Assembly (NCBI RefSeq): GCF_035306705.1
Contig: NZ_DATGNO010000026.1
Coordinates: 1-43,309, forward strand
DNA from: Xanthomarina sp035306705
GTDB lineage: Bacteria > Bacteroidota > Bacteroidia > Flavobacteriales > Flavobacteriaceae
DNA length: 43,309 bases
Direction of reading: 5' to 3'
Below, piece after piece: positions 1 to 8,700 of this stretch (position 1 is the stretch's first letter; every line of letters starts with the position of its first letter). The translations under genes and the position numbers were made by a program. The notes below the pieces were generated by a model, which saw nothing but the letters and a program-made list of their open reading frames with translations, was not told the origin of the DNA and made no database searches.

Positions 1-2368
1 CACTTACCTGTTTTACAACTGAATTCGATTTAATATTTAAAATAGAATGTGCTGGATTTGGATAAAGTTTTATGTCGCTTTTACCCATTTCGAAATTATC
101 CATACCTAAAGTAGCACCATACTCGTAAGGACCCATATCTACGGTATTATTAAAAATTCTATCGTATCCTAACAAATCTGTAGTCATTCCTGCTAAAACT
201 TTAGCGTTATTGCCAGAATCTATGGCAGGAGAACCTGAATTTAAAGTAAAATCTTTGTTTGAAGCATCTATAAACATTGGATTTGCATTCATTGTGTTTG
301 TTAAACTACCAGCTGGAATTGAAGAAAAACCATCTTGACCAATGCTATTATTAACCATAATATTTTGTCCTAAATTAGTAATAATTCCAGTTATAGATTT
401 AGCAGTAGCACCTCCTGCAGCTGTGTTTCCCCAAAAAACACAATTAGAAACTTCTCCAACAAATGCTCCATTTGAATATGCAAAACCAACGGTAGCTCTT
501 GAAAAATTATTTAGGCCAGTGGCAGTTCCTAAATCTTGGTTTCCAGAGTAGGTGTTATTTATTAATTTACAATTCATTGTAGAACCACTTTCTACAGCTC
601 TAAACCATCCTGCACTTCCTGCATAACCTTTAGCTGCTCCATTATCTTTAGCCACATTACCATGAAACAATGAATTAACCACTTCAAAATTGGCAGTAAA
701 ATTAACACCTGTATAACTGTATATAGCAGATCCATGATTTGCTAAGTTATTTTCAAAAATAGTTTGATGTACTTTTAATGTACCATTAGCTTCGTATCGT
801 GCAAAAACACCAGCGGCTGCTTCCCATGCCACATTGTTTTTAATGATGCAATTGTATATATCAAGATTGGCTACCGTAAAACTTTTAAAAATAGCGCCTC
901 CCGATTTTTGCGTTGCACCATTAGCATGAGCGTCTGAAATTGTAAAACCATCGATAGTTGTATTATTTCCAACAACCGTTATTACATTGTAAGCGTTGTC
1001 ATTTCTTGTTGCATTAACAAATTCTAAAACACTGTTGTCATTACCCAATAAATCTCCTGACAAAATAGTGGTATTATTTCTAAAATCTCTGTCGGTTAAA
1101 TTTGTTTCTGTCCCATTAAAACCGCCATAAAGTTTTACACCATTTTGTGGTATTATAAAAGTAATAGTCCTATTTGTAGCATCTGGTTTGTATGTTCCTT
1201 GTGCTACCCATATTTCTTCATTTGGTTGCACTAAAGCTAGAGCATTTGTTAATGAGTTATAAGCGTTTGCCCAATCTAACCCATTATTAGTTCCTATTGC
1301 CGCTGCATTTACATAAACTCTTCCTAAGGGTCTTTCTGTTTTAAATAAAACACTGCTAGACCAAGCTGTAGGAATTACACATTGTTCTCTTAAATAAACA
1401 AGATACTCTGTAAAAACGTCTAAACCGGATAGGTTAGTTGTGGCCGATACATTTGGTAATATTACCGCAGATGAAAAAGGTTCGGAAGCTTTATGATATG
1501 CTAAATCATAAGTGCCACTTCCAGTCATATTAATATCTGCGCTAGTTTGCGTTATGTTAGTAGCACTAATTAAATTACTATTTGGTGCAAAACAATAGTT
1601 TCCAATTAATTGCTCTATTTCTGTTTGCGAAAGTTCACGATTATACGCATAAATGTCATCAATACTATCTGTGTATTTATTTATTGCTGGTAAATGATTA
1701 TAACGACTGTTACCTATCGTAATATTCCCATTGGCATTTGGAGACGTAAAAATAGGCCGACCATTTATATTTTTAGCATTTTCAACACCATCTACATAAA
1801 TTTTTGATCTTATATATTGATTTCCAGTGATAACGACAGGATTAAATAAAATTACAATATGATGCCAATTTCCATCGGCAATAACAGCAGGAAATTCATG
1901 TCCATAACTAGCCGGTTGAACTGGAGAATTAAAAAATTTCTCGTAATATCTACTTTCAAAAGCTATTTTTCCATCCTTTAAAAATATGTAATAACCAACA
2001 TCGTCAGAATCAAAATGTGGTATCGTATTTCTTGAGCTATCGTCTATAATAGTTTTTCTATCTGCTGTATTCGTTGTAGTTTTCACCCAAAAAGACCATG
2101 TTAGATCAAAATTAGTGGTTGTACCTCCAAAATCTATATCACTTCTTGTTAAATAATCGCCATTTAAACTAATGGCATTGTTTGCATTTAATAACCGATC
2201 GTTTTCCGTGGTTAATGCTGTTCCTGTTTGTGTAAAGTTATTCCCATTGGCATCATCTGTTAATGCACCACCAGTAAACTCATACATGGCTTGTAAACCA
2301 TTGAATGGAATTTGGGCAAAAGCGAAACTACTTACTAAAAGTAGTATTAAAAGTATTTTTGTTTTCAT
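1..2368 (-). CDS. T9SS-exported LamG / beta-helix surface protein (3' end outside window)
   Basis: Open reading frame of about 789 codons from ATG 2368-2366 running off the left edge without a stop. An N-terminal signal peptide (MKTKILLILLLVSSFAFAQ) is followed by a LamG/concanavalin-like domain (about residues 40-225, with NWHHIVI and the YVDGVENAK strand), a fibronectin-III-like stretch (about 230-320), and a right-handed parallel beta-helix rich in N, G and T (about 325-730, containing NNTTIDGFTISDAHANG). The visible end, DIKLYPNPAHSILNIKS, is the start of a type A T9SS C-terminal sorting domain. By family knowledge such proteins are secreted across the outer membrane and often bind glycans or act as adhesins; no catalytic residues can be assigned. 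It lies 114 bp downstream of the LytTR regulator gene, same strand, with its own candidate operator upstream. Only the last part of the sorting domain is missing. Confidence 0.85.
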   Translation of the reverse strand, partial: MKTKILLILLLVSSFAFAQIPFNGLQAMYEFTGGALTDDANGNNFTQTGTALTTENDRLLNANNAISLNGDYLTRSDIDFGGTTTNFDLTWSFWVKTTTNTADRKTIIDDSSRNTIPHFDSDDVGYYIFLKDGKIAFESRYYEKFFNSPVQPASYGHEFPAVIADGNWHHIVILFNPVVITGNQYIRSKIYVDGVENAKNINGRPIFTSPNANGNITIGNSRYNHLPAINKYTDSIDDIYAYNRELSQTEIEQLIGNYCFAPNSNLISATNITQTSADINMTGSGTYDLAYHKASEPFSSAVILPNVSATTNLSGLDVFTEYLVYLREQCVIPTAWSSSVLFKTERPLGRVYVNAAAIGTNNGLDWANAYNSLTNALALVQPNEEIWVAQGTYKPDATNRTITFIIPQNGVKLYGGFNGTETNLTDRDFRNNTTILSGDLLGNDNSVLEFVNATRNDNAYNVITVVGNNTTIDGFTISDAHANGATQKSGGAIFKSFTVANLDIYNCIIKNNVAWEAAAGVFARYEANGTLKVHQTIFENNLANHGSAIYSYTGVNFTANFEVVNSLFHGNVAKDNGAAKGYAGSAGWFRAVESGSTMNCKLINNTYSGNQDLGTATGLNNFSRATVGFAYSNGAFVGEVSNCVFWGNTAAGGATAKSITGIITNLGQNIMVNNSIGQDGFSSIPAGSLTNTMNANPMFIDASNKDFTLNSGSPAIDSGNNAKVLAGMTTDLLGYDRIFNNTVDMGPYEYGATLGMDNFEMGKSDIKLYPNPAHSILNIKSNSVVKQVS

Positions 2369-2435
2369 AATATAAATAGATTTATGGGTTATGAAAACAA
2401 ATATGCGACTCAAAGTTGCTCTAATTTCGAACTTC

Positions 2436-2464
2436 TTTCTGAAAAGGCCCTCTCTTTTTCTGAA
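2436..2464 (-). promoter_or_regulatory. Candidate LytTR-regulator operator upstream of the surface-protein gene
   Basis: On the minus strand two perfect TTCAGAAA octamers are separated by 13 bp (21 bp start to start, two helical turns). The same arrangement, with matching flanks of the spacer, occurs at 6261-6289 upstream of the sensor kinase gene. LytTR-family regulators are known to bind direct repeats spaced by about two turns, and a LytTR regulator is encoded next door. The site ends about 67 bp before the start codon of the surface-protein gene. The motif is seen directly; binding is inferred. Confidence 0.5.
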
Positions 2465-2482
2465 TGGAAAGAACTCCGCATC

Positions 2483-3241
2483 TTAATTATTAAAAACTTG
2501 TTTAATAATGGTTTCAAACTCCTCTTTTTTAGTTTTTGAAACTGGAACCGTCTTATTATTTTGCATAATAAGATGGTAGCCATCTTTATTAGAAAAGGCT
2601 TTTATATGCTTTAAATTTATTAAATAAGAACGATGTGGTTTATAAAAATACGATTGATTGTGTAATTGCTCCACAAAATGTTTTAAGGGTTTACAAATAA
2701 GCTCTGTGGTTTTATCTTTAAGGTATATAGTTGTGTACATACCATCTGCTTCAAATAAAATAACATCTTCAAAAGAAATAAACAGCATACCATTAGGAAC
2801 TTCTACCACTAATTTATTTAGTGCCAACTGACTAAATGCCTTTTTAAGATCTTCGAGTTTATGGTTAATTGTATACGCTTTTGCCACTTCTATGGCTTTG
2901 GTTGTAGCCTGTTTTAGTTCTTGAACATCTATAGGCTTCATTAAGTAATCTATAGCAGATAATTTAAAAGCTTCTATGGCATAATTACTATAAGCTGTTG
3001 TAAAAATAATTTGAAAACTGACAGGTTTACCCTCAAAAAACTCTAAAATTTGAAGTCCAGAATATTTTGGCATTTCAATATCTAAATACACAATATCTGG
3101 CTGTTCTTTTTCAATTATTGCAATACCTTCCAATAAGTCTGATGCTTGAAAAATAGCATCTATTTCTTTACATTCTTCTTCTAGCAAGCGTTGCAATAAA
3201 CGTCTAGCTTTGTTTTCGTCATCTATAATTAAGGCTTTCAT
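2483..3241 (-). CDS. LytTR-family two-component response regulator
   Basis: 252 aa with an N-terminal receiver domain and a C-terminal LytTR DNA-binding domain, the usual length for this family. The receiver shows the acidic pair D7/D8, the phosphoacceptor D54 in VYLDIEMP, T81/T82 in the TTAY stretch and K102 in YLMKP. The LytTR domain (about 145-248) contains the typical FYKPHRSYLINL segment. It would be phosphorylated by the partner kinase encoded immediately upstream (19 bp gap, same strand) and then act as a cytoplasmic transcription factor. Likely targets, judged from paired TTCAGAAA repeats, are its own operon and the T9SS surface-protein gene downstream. Family assignment is firm; targets are inferred. 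Confidence 0.93.
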   Translation of the reverse strand: MKALIIDDENKARRLLQRLLEEECKEIDAIFQASDLLEGIAIIEKEQPDIVYLDIEMPKYSGLQILEFFEGKPVSFQIIFTTAYSNYAIEAFKLSAIDYLMKPIDVQELKQATTKAIEVAKAYTINHKLEDLKKAFSQLALNKLVVEVPNGMLFISFEDVILFEADGMYTTIYLKDKTTELICKPLKHFVEQLHNQSYFYKPHRSYLINLKHIKAFSNKDGYHLIMQNNKTVPVSKTKKEEFETIIKQVFNN

Positions 3242-3260
3242 TTTTTAATTGATTTGCTGA

Positions 3261-6203
3261 TTATTCTATACCTTGAATAGGAATAGGAATTGTTATTGTT
3301 ATTCTAGTTCCTGATTTGCTTGTACTATTACTTAAGTCAAAGACTGTTACATGTATTTTTTGAGTTCTATTTATATTTAAAAGCGCCACGCGTTTTAAGT
3401 TAGCTGAAGTTGCAAATGGCGTATGAAATGCTCTATTTTTATTTATTTCTTTTGAAGCTTCTATACCTACGCCATTATCTTCAATAACACAGGTTAGTAA
3501 GTTATATTCTGTATTTAATTTGAAGGCAATTAAAAGTTTTCTATTTGTTTTTTTATGAAGTAAGCCATGTTTTAAAGCATTTTCTACATAAGGTTGAATA
3601 AATAATGAGGGAATTTTAATTTGAGATATAGCACTATTTTTATCCACCTCTATTTTATAGTCTAAGGCCTCTTCGAACCTATTTTTTTCTAATTCTAAAT
3701 ATAAATTTAGTGCTTTTATTTCTTCTCTCAACGTAATATTATCTTTCCGGCTATGCTCTAAATAAATACGAATAAGACGAGAAAATTTCACTAAAAATGT
3801 ACTTGCCAATTCCTTTTCATTTAGCACTATATATTCTTGAATAGAGTTTAGAGCATTGAAAATAAAATGCGGATTCATTTGTGAACGTAAATTCTCTAAT
3901 TGCGACAAAACCAATTGCTTATTTACAATTTCCTTTTCCAGTTGGAGTTTTTGATTAGCCTCCAAATTTTTTATTTTTTTTGTAAAGTACCAATACAATA
4001 AAACGCCTATTCCTATTAATAGTAGTCCGTAAAACCACCAGGTTTCCCAAAACGGTTTATTTATGGTAATCTTTATAGAGTTTGTAGATAAAGTTTCATC
4101 ATTATTAGCTAAAAATGGTTTGACTTCAAACGTATAATCACCCGGTTTTAAACTATAATATGGCACGGTATTTTCAGAAGCATTTGCAACTTCCCAATCT
4201 GTTTTTTCTGCGCCTTCACTTACTAATCTATACTGGTATGTGTTATGTTTTCTAGACTTATAACCATTAGCGTTGAAACCTATTTTTATGTCATTTTTAT
4301 AATATGGCAAATTGTAAGCTGCCTTGATAGTAGTATCATTTTTATCAATTTCTACTTTTGTAAAATAGACTTCGGGAATAGCCGTTTTTTTAAACGCTTT
4401 TAACTTATCAACACTAAAAATACCTTTGTTAGACGAAAACACAATGGTATTTTTTAAGATTTCAATACCATTAATTTTATAAGAAGGAATACCATCCTCT
4501 TTTGTCAATGTTTTAAATTCTTGCGTTTCAACATTTAGCTGTTGGATTCCTCTATCTGTAGTTATCCATAAGTTGTTACCATCTGCTTTTATTTGACCTG
4601 TTTCGTTAGATAACAATCCGTTTTTAGTAGTGTAATTTACAACCACAGCATTATTTTTTATACCAAAAATACCGTTGTTAAATGTAGAAACCCAAATCAT
4701 TCCATTTTCGGTTTCTGTTATAGATAAAGCAAAAATAGAGCTGCCATCATTTAGAACAGCCGATTCTTTAAAATCGGAATCATAAGCTATTAATTGATCT
4801 GAATAGCCAACAAAAGCAGTTTTATAACGCTTGCTATAATGTGTAGTATAAGCACGTTTAAAACGCAACTTTTCAGGAAACTTATTTATCGTCCTTTGCT
4901 CTAAAAACCCTGCATTACTATATGATGCGTACAAATTTGTATTATTATCAACCTCTGAAAAACTCTTTATAGCGCCATAAATAAGCTCTTGTTCAAAAGA
5001 AAAATCATCTAAAGAAATAATACAAATACCTAAATCCAAACCTACATAAGCCTTATTGGTGTTTACATTATAAACTATGGCAGAAACAGCTTCATCTTTA
5101 CTAATTGTGCTTATAGAGTAAGTGCCTTCTTTCAAGTTATAAACACCAACCTCACCTTTAACTGTTCCAAATAAAATGGAATCGTTATTTATTTTTGCAA
5201 TACAAGTAATGGCATTAAGTTTATCTATTTCCCACTCTAAAACATTAATATTTGGAATTAAAAAAACACCATTACCAATAGTTGTTAACCAATAATTTTT
5301 ATTTTTATCTACAATTACTTTTGTAATAAATTCATTTTTAAAAAGTGTTTTTTTATAAATAAATTCATCGTTTTCATAAGCGAAAACATAAATTCCAAAA
5401 CGTGTTAAAAACCAAAGGTCCTCGTTATTATTAAAAACACCCAGTATTACTTTTGTGTTTAATTTTTCCGGTGTTTTAACAGGTTTAATTGTGTTAGTTT
5501 CAAAATTAAATTTGTGAAACTTGTTTTTTCCATTAAAATAAGAGAAAATAAAACTAGTTTTATTATTAAAAAACATGGTTGGCTTGTTTTTTAATCCTGA
5601 AGTAATAATTTTTTCTTGTTTTGAAAACAAAAATGGAATTTCATGTACCACACTAAAATTTTGATCCCTACATAGTATTCCATTATTTGTAATATAAACT
5701 AGTTTCCCATTATAAAACATTGGTCTTCCTATACAAGACGCTTCGTTATCTAGTAAACTTATTTCTTTAGTTTCTAAATTTACTTTATATGAAGATTTAA
5801 AACCAAAGACCAATAAGTAATCTTTTGTTACAATAAAGTTAGACAGCTGTGCATTAAGCTCCGCTTCAAGGTCTATAAATGTGATTAGTTTATCGTTTTC
5901 TACATAAAAAAACTGACCAGAGATATTGGTACACCATAAACGCCCTTTGTCATCTTCTTGAAGTTCGAAAACTGAAAGTGCTCTTTTGTCTTTATTAGTG
6001 TAGTTTTTATAGGTACTACCGTTATAACGATACAAACCTTTGTCCGCCGCTAACCAAACAAAACCTTTACTGTCCTCCAGAATATCATAAAACTCTATAT
6101 CTGGCAAACCGTCTTTTTCTGTTAAATGAATAGATACGGGTTCTTGCCCTTGTAAAACAAGAGTCACAAAAAGTAATATATTTAGAAGGAGCCCTTTTAT
6201 CAA
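3261..6203 (-). CDS. Membrane sensor histidine kinase with periplasmic propeller (LytS-like His_kinase family)
   Basis: 980 aa. A hydrophobic signal sequence is followed by a long periplasmic region (about 20-600) of two-component-regulator propeller blades (motifs such as DSKGFVWLAADKGLYRYNG and NNLWITTDRGIQQL), a Y_Y_Y domain (about 638-698), one transmembrane helix (about 720-738), a short coiled coil, a His_kinase domain with the phosphoacceptor H779 in QMNPHFIFNAL, and an HATPase_c domain (N-box YVENALKHGL near 875, DNGVGI near 911). It resembles the sensor half of Bacteroidota hybrid systems but has a separate regulator. The start is TTG (6203-6201): I found no in-frame ATG between it and an upstream in-frame stop, and the signal peptide begins there. 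It is first gene of an operon with the LytTR regulator. The ligand is unknown. Confidence 0.92.
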   Translation of the reverse strand: MIKGLLLNILLFVTLVLQGQEPVSIHLTEKDGLPDIEFYDILEDSKGFVWLAADKGLYRYNGSTYKNYTNKDKRALSVFELQEDDKGRLWCTNISGQFFYVENDKLITFIDLEAELNAQLSNFIVTKDYLLVFGFKSSYKVNLETKEISLLDNEASCIGRPMFYNGKLVYITNNGILCRDQNFSVVHEIPFLFSKQEKIITSGLKNKPTMFFNNKTSFIFSYFNGKNKFHKFNFETNTIKPVKTPEKLNTKVILGVFNNNEDLWFLTRFGIYVFAYENDEFIYKKTLFKNEFITKVIVDKNKNYWLTTIGNGVFLIPNINVLEWEIDKLNAITCIAKINNDSILFGTVKGEVGVYNLKEGTYSISTISKDEAVSAIVYNVNTNKAYVGLDLGICIISLDDFSFEQELIYGAIKSFSEVDNNTNLYASYSNAGFLEQRTINKFPEKLRFKRAYTTHYSKRYKTAFVGYSDQLIAYDSDFKESAVLNDGSSIFALSITETENGMIWVSTFNNGIFGIKNNAVVVNYTTKNGLLSNETGQIKADGNNLWITTDRGIQQLNVETQEFKTLTKEDGIPSYKINGIEILKNTIVFSSNKGIFSVDKLKAFKKTAIPEVYFTKVEIDKNDTTIKAAYNLPYYKNDIKIGFNANGYKSRKHNTYQYRLVSEGAEKTDWEVANASENTVPYYSLKPGDYTFEVKPFLANNDETLSTNSIKITINKPFWETWWFYGLLLIGIGVLLYWYFTKKIKNLEANQKLQLEKEIVNKQLVLSQLENLRSQMNPHFIFNALNSIQEYIVLNEKELASTFLVKFSRLIRIYLEHSRKDNITLREEIKALNLYLELEKNRFEEALDYKIEVDKNSAISQIKIPSLFIQPYVENALKHGLLHKKTNRKLLIAFKLNTEYNLLTCVIEDNGVGIEASKEINKNRAFHTPFATSANLKRVALLNINRTQKIHVTVFDLSNSTSKSGTRITITIPIPIQGIE

Positions 6204-6565
6204 ATTGAAAGTTATTAATATGTGAATTTATGATTTCAGAATTATAATTGGACATCTAATTTTCTGAAAAGTGCTTTGTTTTTTCTGAAATAGTTTATTC
6301 TGAAGTATAAAAAAAAGAGAAGCCATAAATAGACTACTCTTTTACAAAAAAAGCTGATTAGCAGCCTAAAAATATTTCACAGAAATTCGCCGATATCACA
6401 CAGCGCTAAACGGCGGGTATATTATTGATTTGAAAAATCAGGTGATTTAACAAAAACGGTTGAAAAACCTTACTGCTAGATTACCATACTTGAGATTATG
6501 ACCCTTAGATACTTCAATAGAGATTAGCATTGCTAAAACTAAAGGTTTCCTAACTGCGCAGAAAT
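6204..6565. other. Intergenic region, partly unexplained
   Basis: 362 bp between the kinase start and the apbE stop. The kinase-proximal end holds the operator at 6261-6289 and a further half-site (TTCAGAAT on the minus strand) at 6297-6304. The rest, about 6310-6560, has no ORF or recognisable RNA. It contains a 6-bp inverted repeat AAATCA-GG-TGATTT at 6435-6448 and a GC-richer patch near 6390-6418 with GCCG and CGGC arms. I see no clear terminator for the kinase or apbE here. Confidence 0.5.
6261..6289 (-). promoter_or_regulatory. Candidate autoregulatory LytTR operator upstream of the sensor kinase gene
   Basis: On the minus strand, TTCAGAAA, 13 bp, TTCAGAAA. It matches the site at 2436-2464 in both octamers, in the spacing and in the outer spacer bases (AA at one end, CTT at the other). 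It ends about 57 bp before the kinase TTG start, consistent with autoregulation of the kinase-regulator operon. A third degenerate octamer lies at 6297-6304. Binding is inferred. Confidence 0.5.
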
Positions 6566-7552
6566 TTAGTTCTCAGGAAAGCCATTTAAAGACATCGTTT
6601 CTAATTCTTGATTATCATTCTCAAAAATCAGAAAGACTTTTAATTCAGGATGTGTTTTTAAAAATTCCCTTACACCATCTACACCCATGGCCTTAAATGC
6701 TGTAGCATACGCATCGGCTATCATACAATCTTCTGTAATTACAGAAATACTTAACAAGTTTGTTTTACTAGGATATCCTGTTTTAGTGTCGATAATATGA
6801 GAATATTTATTACCGTTTTCATCTACTTTATATTTTCTATACGTTCCTGAAGTCGCCATAGATTCGTCGTGAAGTGAGATGGCTCTTAAAATGGATTGTT
6901 CGCCATCAAAATGCGGTTGCTCTACGCCTACTTTCCAATCGGCTTGCTTTTCTATATTTCTTCCTTTGGCGCGAATTTCACCACCAATTTCAACTAAATA
7001 ATTAGCAATGTTTTTGCTTTCTAAAAACCAGCCAATAACATCTACGCCATAACCTTTGGCGATGGCATTAAAATCGATAAAGGTATTCGGATTTTGCTTT
7101 TCGATAGTTAGATTATGTCGGGTTACTTTATCGAGTCCGACGCTAAGCATGAGGCTGTCAATTTTTAAGCTATCTAAGCCTTCAATGGAACCTTCTGGAC
7201 CAAAGTCCCATGCATTTACAATGGCTCCAATACTTGGGTCGAAAACACCTTCTGTTAGCTTATAAATCTCTTTGGAAGCGTCGAATACATGTGCAAAATG
7301 ATCGTCGATAACATTTGATTGGTTTTTGTTTAATCTTGAAATATCGGAATCTGCCTGATAGGTGGACATGGATTTATTAATAATATGAAATAAACTATCG
7401 AACTGTTTCTGATAATTTACTTCAGAATCGTAAATAACCGAATAACTCGTGCCGAAAACTTCTCCAGACAATTGGCTGTTTTTTGGTTCTTGTTTACAAG
7501 AAACAACGAATGCTACAATTAAAAATAGAATAGCCAATTTTTTCATTTTCAT
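6566..7552 (-). CDS. apbE: FAD:protein FMN transferase (ApbE family lipoprotein)
   Basis: 328 aa, normal ApbE length. A lipoprotein signal ends in VVSC with C19 as the lipidated cysteine, placing the enzyme on the periplasmic face of a membrane. Family motifs include FGTSYSV near the N terminus, DFNAIAKGYGVD, the LVEIGGEIRAKG strand, MATSGTYR, and SHIIDTKTGYP followed by the metal-binding DAYATAFKAMG. ApbE uses Mg2+ and FAD to attach FMN through a phosphoester to threonine in NqrB and NqrC, both encoded in this window. It probably forms an operon with the small gene 68 bp upstream (7621-7998). The ATG at 7552 and the one two codons later are equally plausible starts. In many relatives it sits beside nqrF; here it is about 11.7 kb away. 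Confidence 0.92.
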   Translation of the reverse strand: MKMKKLAILFLIVAFVVSCKQEPKNSQLSGEVFGTSYSVIYDSEVNYQKQFDSLFHIINKSMSTYQADSDISRLNKNQSNVIDDHFAHVFDASKEIYKLTEGVFDPSIGAIVNAWDFGPEGSIEGLDSLKIDSLMLSVGLDKVTRHNLTIEKQNPNTFIDFNAIAKGYGVDVIGWFLESKNIANYLVEIGGEIRAKGRNIEKQADWKVGVEQPHFDGEQSILRAISLHDESMATSGTYRKYKVDENGNKYSHIIDTKTGYPSKTNLLSISVITEDCMIADAYATAFKAMGVDGVREFLKTHPELKVFLIFENDNQELETMSLNGFPEN

Positions 7553-7620
7553 ATAAAATTTGAGGGTTTAATGAGATTGCGAAACTTCAACTGAGCTCTG
7601 TCCAGACTCGTAAAGTTGTT

Positions 7621-7998
7621 TTAGTTCAAGTTCGTCTCTAATACTTGAATGCCATTATATTCAATCAAGTATTCTTCGTTTAAATATATAGGTAAATCTT
7701 CACCATCTGGATTTCCCAGTCCAACTCCTGCATACAATACTTTAGCATCTTTTTCTATAGCGTGTTTTTTAAAGGATTCCATCCAAATAACATCATAATT
7801 ATTGGGATTTTCTGGAAGAATGACTGCGCGAACAATAACAAAGAAATATTGTTTGGTCTTATCCATGCACACAAACTGTGGATGCTTTTTTAATTTACTA
7901 TTAACAGCTATAAACTCGAAACCACGTTCTTCAAGTTCTTTTCCAACGAGATTCATGGCCAGATAATGTAATTCTTGTTCTGAAAGTGCTTTTTTCAT
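7621..7998 (-). CDS. Conserved small protein next to apbE, unknown function
   Basis: 125 aa, soluble, with no signal peptide or membrane helix. The sequence alternates beta and alpha segments (FVCMDKTKQYFFVIVRAVI, DAKVLYAGVGLGNPDG, LNEEYLIEYNGIQVLE), suggesting a small alpha/beta fold. As far as I recall, homologues are confined to Bacteroidota, lie beside apbE and nqrF, and are sometimes labelled a subunit of Na+-NQR by neighbourhood only; it has no ferredoxin or flavin-reductase motif of real NqrF. It is cotranscribed ahead of apbE (68 bp gap, same strand). A role in NQR assembly or flavinylation is possible but unsupported by motif. Confidence 0.7.
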   Translation of the reverse strand: MKKALSEQELHYLAMNLVGKELEERGFEFIAVNSKLKKHPQFVCMDKTKQYFFVIVRAVILPENPNNYDVIWMESFKKHAIEKDAKVLYAGVGLGNPDGEDLPIYLNEEYLIEYNGIQVLETNLN

Positions 7999-8181
7999 AG
8001 TACAAAATTACTATTTATAAATTTGTTCCAATAAAATTTAAAAATTGTTTAACTATAAATTCGAATTCATAATCAAAAAGTGGTTTGCAATTATTGCGCT
8101 TCAATGTTAAAGTGTAATAAACATATCATTTAAAACCATCAAAATTAGTATCTTATAGTCTCAAAATTTAAAGCTAATACT

Positions 8182-8640
8182 ATGAAATCGACAAAAAGAT
8201 TAGACTTAGCCATTGAAAAACTATACACAGCTTTTCAAAATAACAGCTTACATCCAGAATGTTGCAAGCAATGTGCTGTTGGAAATATCTTGGATAACAA
8301 CGATTCTTGGAAACATCTGTCTGACCAGCATGGTTCTTTAAACTTGAATTATGTGGGTTTGGTCAATCAGAATTTTGGAAGAAAATTTAACGGATATTCG
8401 CCTATAGAATTACTTCAAATTGAAGCCCAGTTTTTAAAAGCTTGTGGCTATCAACTTCCTCTTCATTATAAAAACAAGAGACCTAAAAACTCGACAGATA
8501 AGGATGTTCTGTTTTTAGGACTTTCAGCCGTAGTTAAATTTTTATGTCGGCTAGATGAACTTCCAGATGTTATGGATTGTTCGGAATTGTTTCAATATGA
8601 AATTAAACCCAAAGTCATAGAAAATTTAAATGTTATTTAA
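8182..8640 (+). CDS. Conserved Cys-rich protein (HPECCKQC motif), unknown function
   Basis: 152 aa, cytoplasmic by sequence. The notable feature is a compact cluster of possible metal ligands: H24, C27, C28 and C31 in HPECCKQCAVGN, then H45 and H50, with later cysteines in KACGY, FLCRL and MDCSE. I recognise it as a conserved flavobacterial hypothetical that, as I recall, is also sometimes labelled NQR subunit F, apparently because of neighbourhood; it contains no [2Fe-2S] ferredoxin or FAD/NAD domain. It is divergent from the 7621-7998 gene across a 183-bp spacer. A role in metal or Fe-S handling, perhaps for NQR, is a hypothesis from the cysteine cluster and location only. Confidence 0.7.
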   Translation: MKSTKRLDLAIEKLYTAFQNNSLHPECCKQCAVGNILDNNDSWKHLSDQHGSLNLNYVGLVNQNFGRKFNGYSPIELLQIEAQFLKACGYQLPLHYKNKRPKNSTDKDVLFLGLSAVVKFLCRLDELPDVMDCSELFQYEIKPKVIENLNVI

Positions 8641-8700
8641 GCGACTTTAAATTGATGACATTTGAAAAGTATTTCGATGTGTTTATATAAAATAGACATC

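Noticed and set aside
6310..6565. FMN riboswitch linked to apbE
   Set aside because: The region is downstream, not upstream, of apbE and I cannot trace the conserved RFN-element helices.
8003..8010. TAATTTTG on the minus strand as promoter of the 7621-7998 gene
   Set aside because: Transcription would begin at or inside the start codon; with no -33 element the match is not persuasive.
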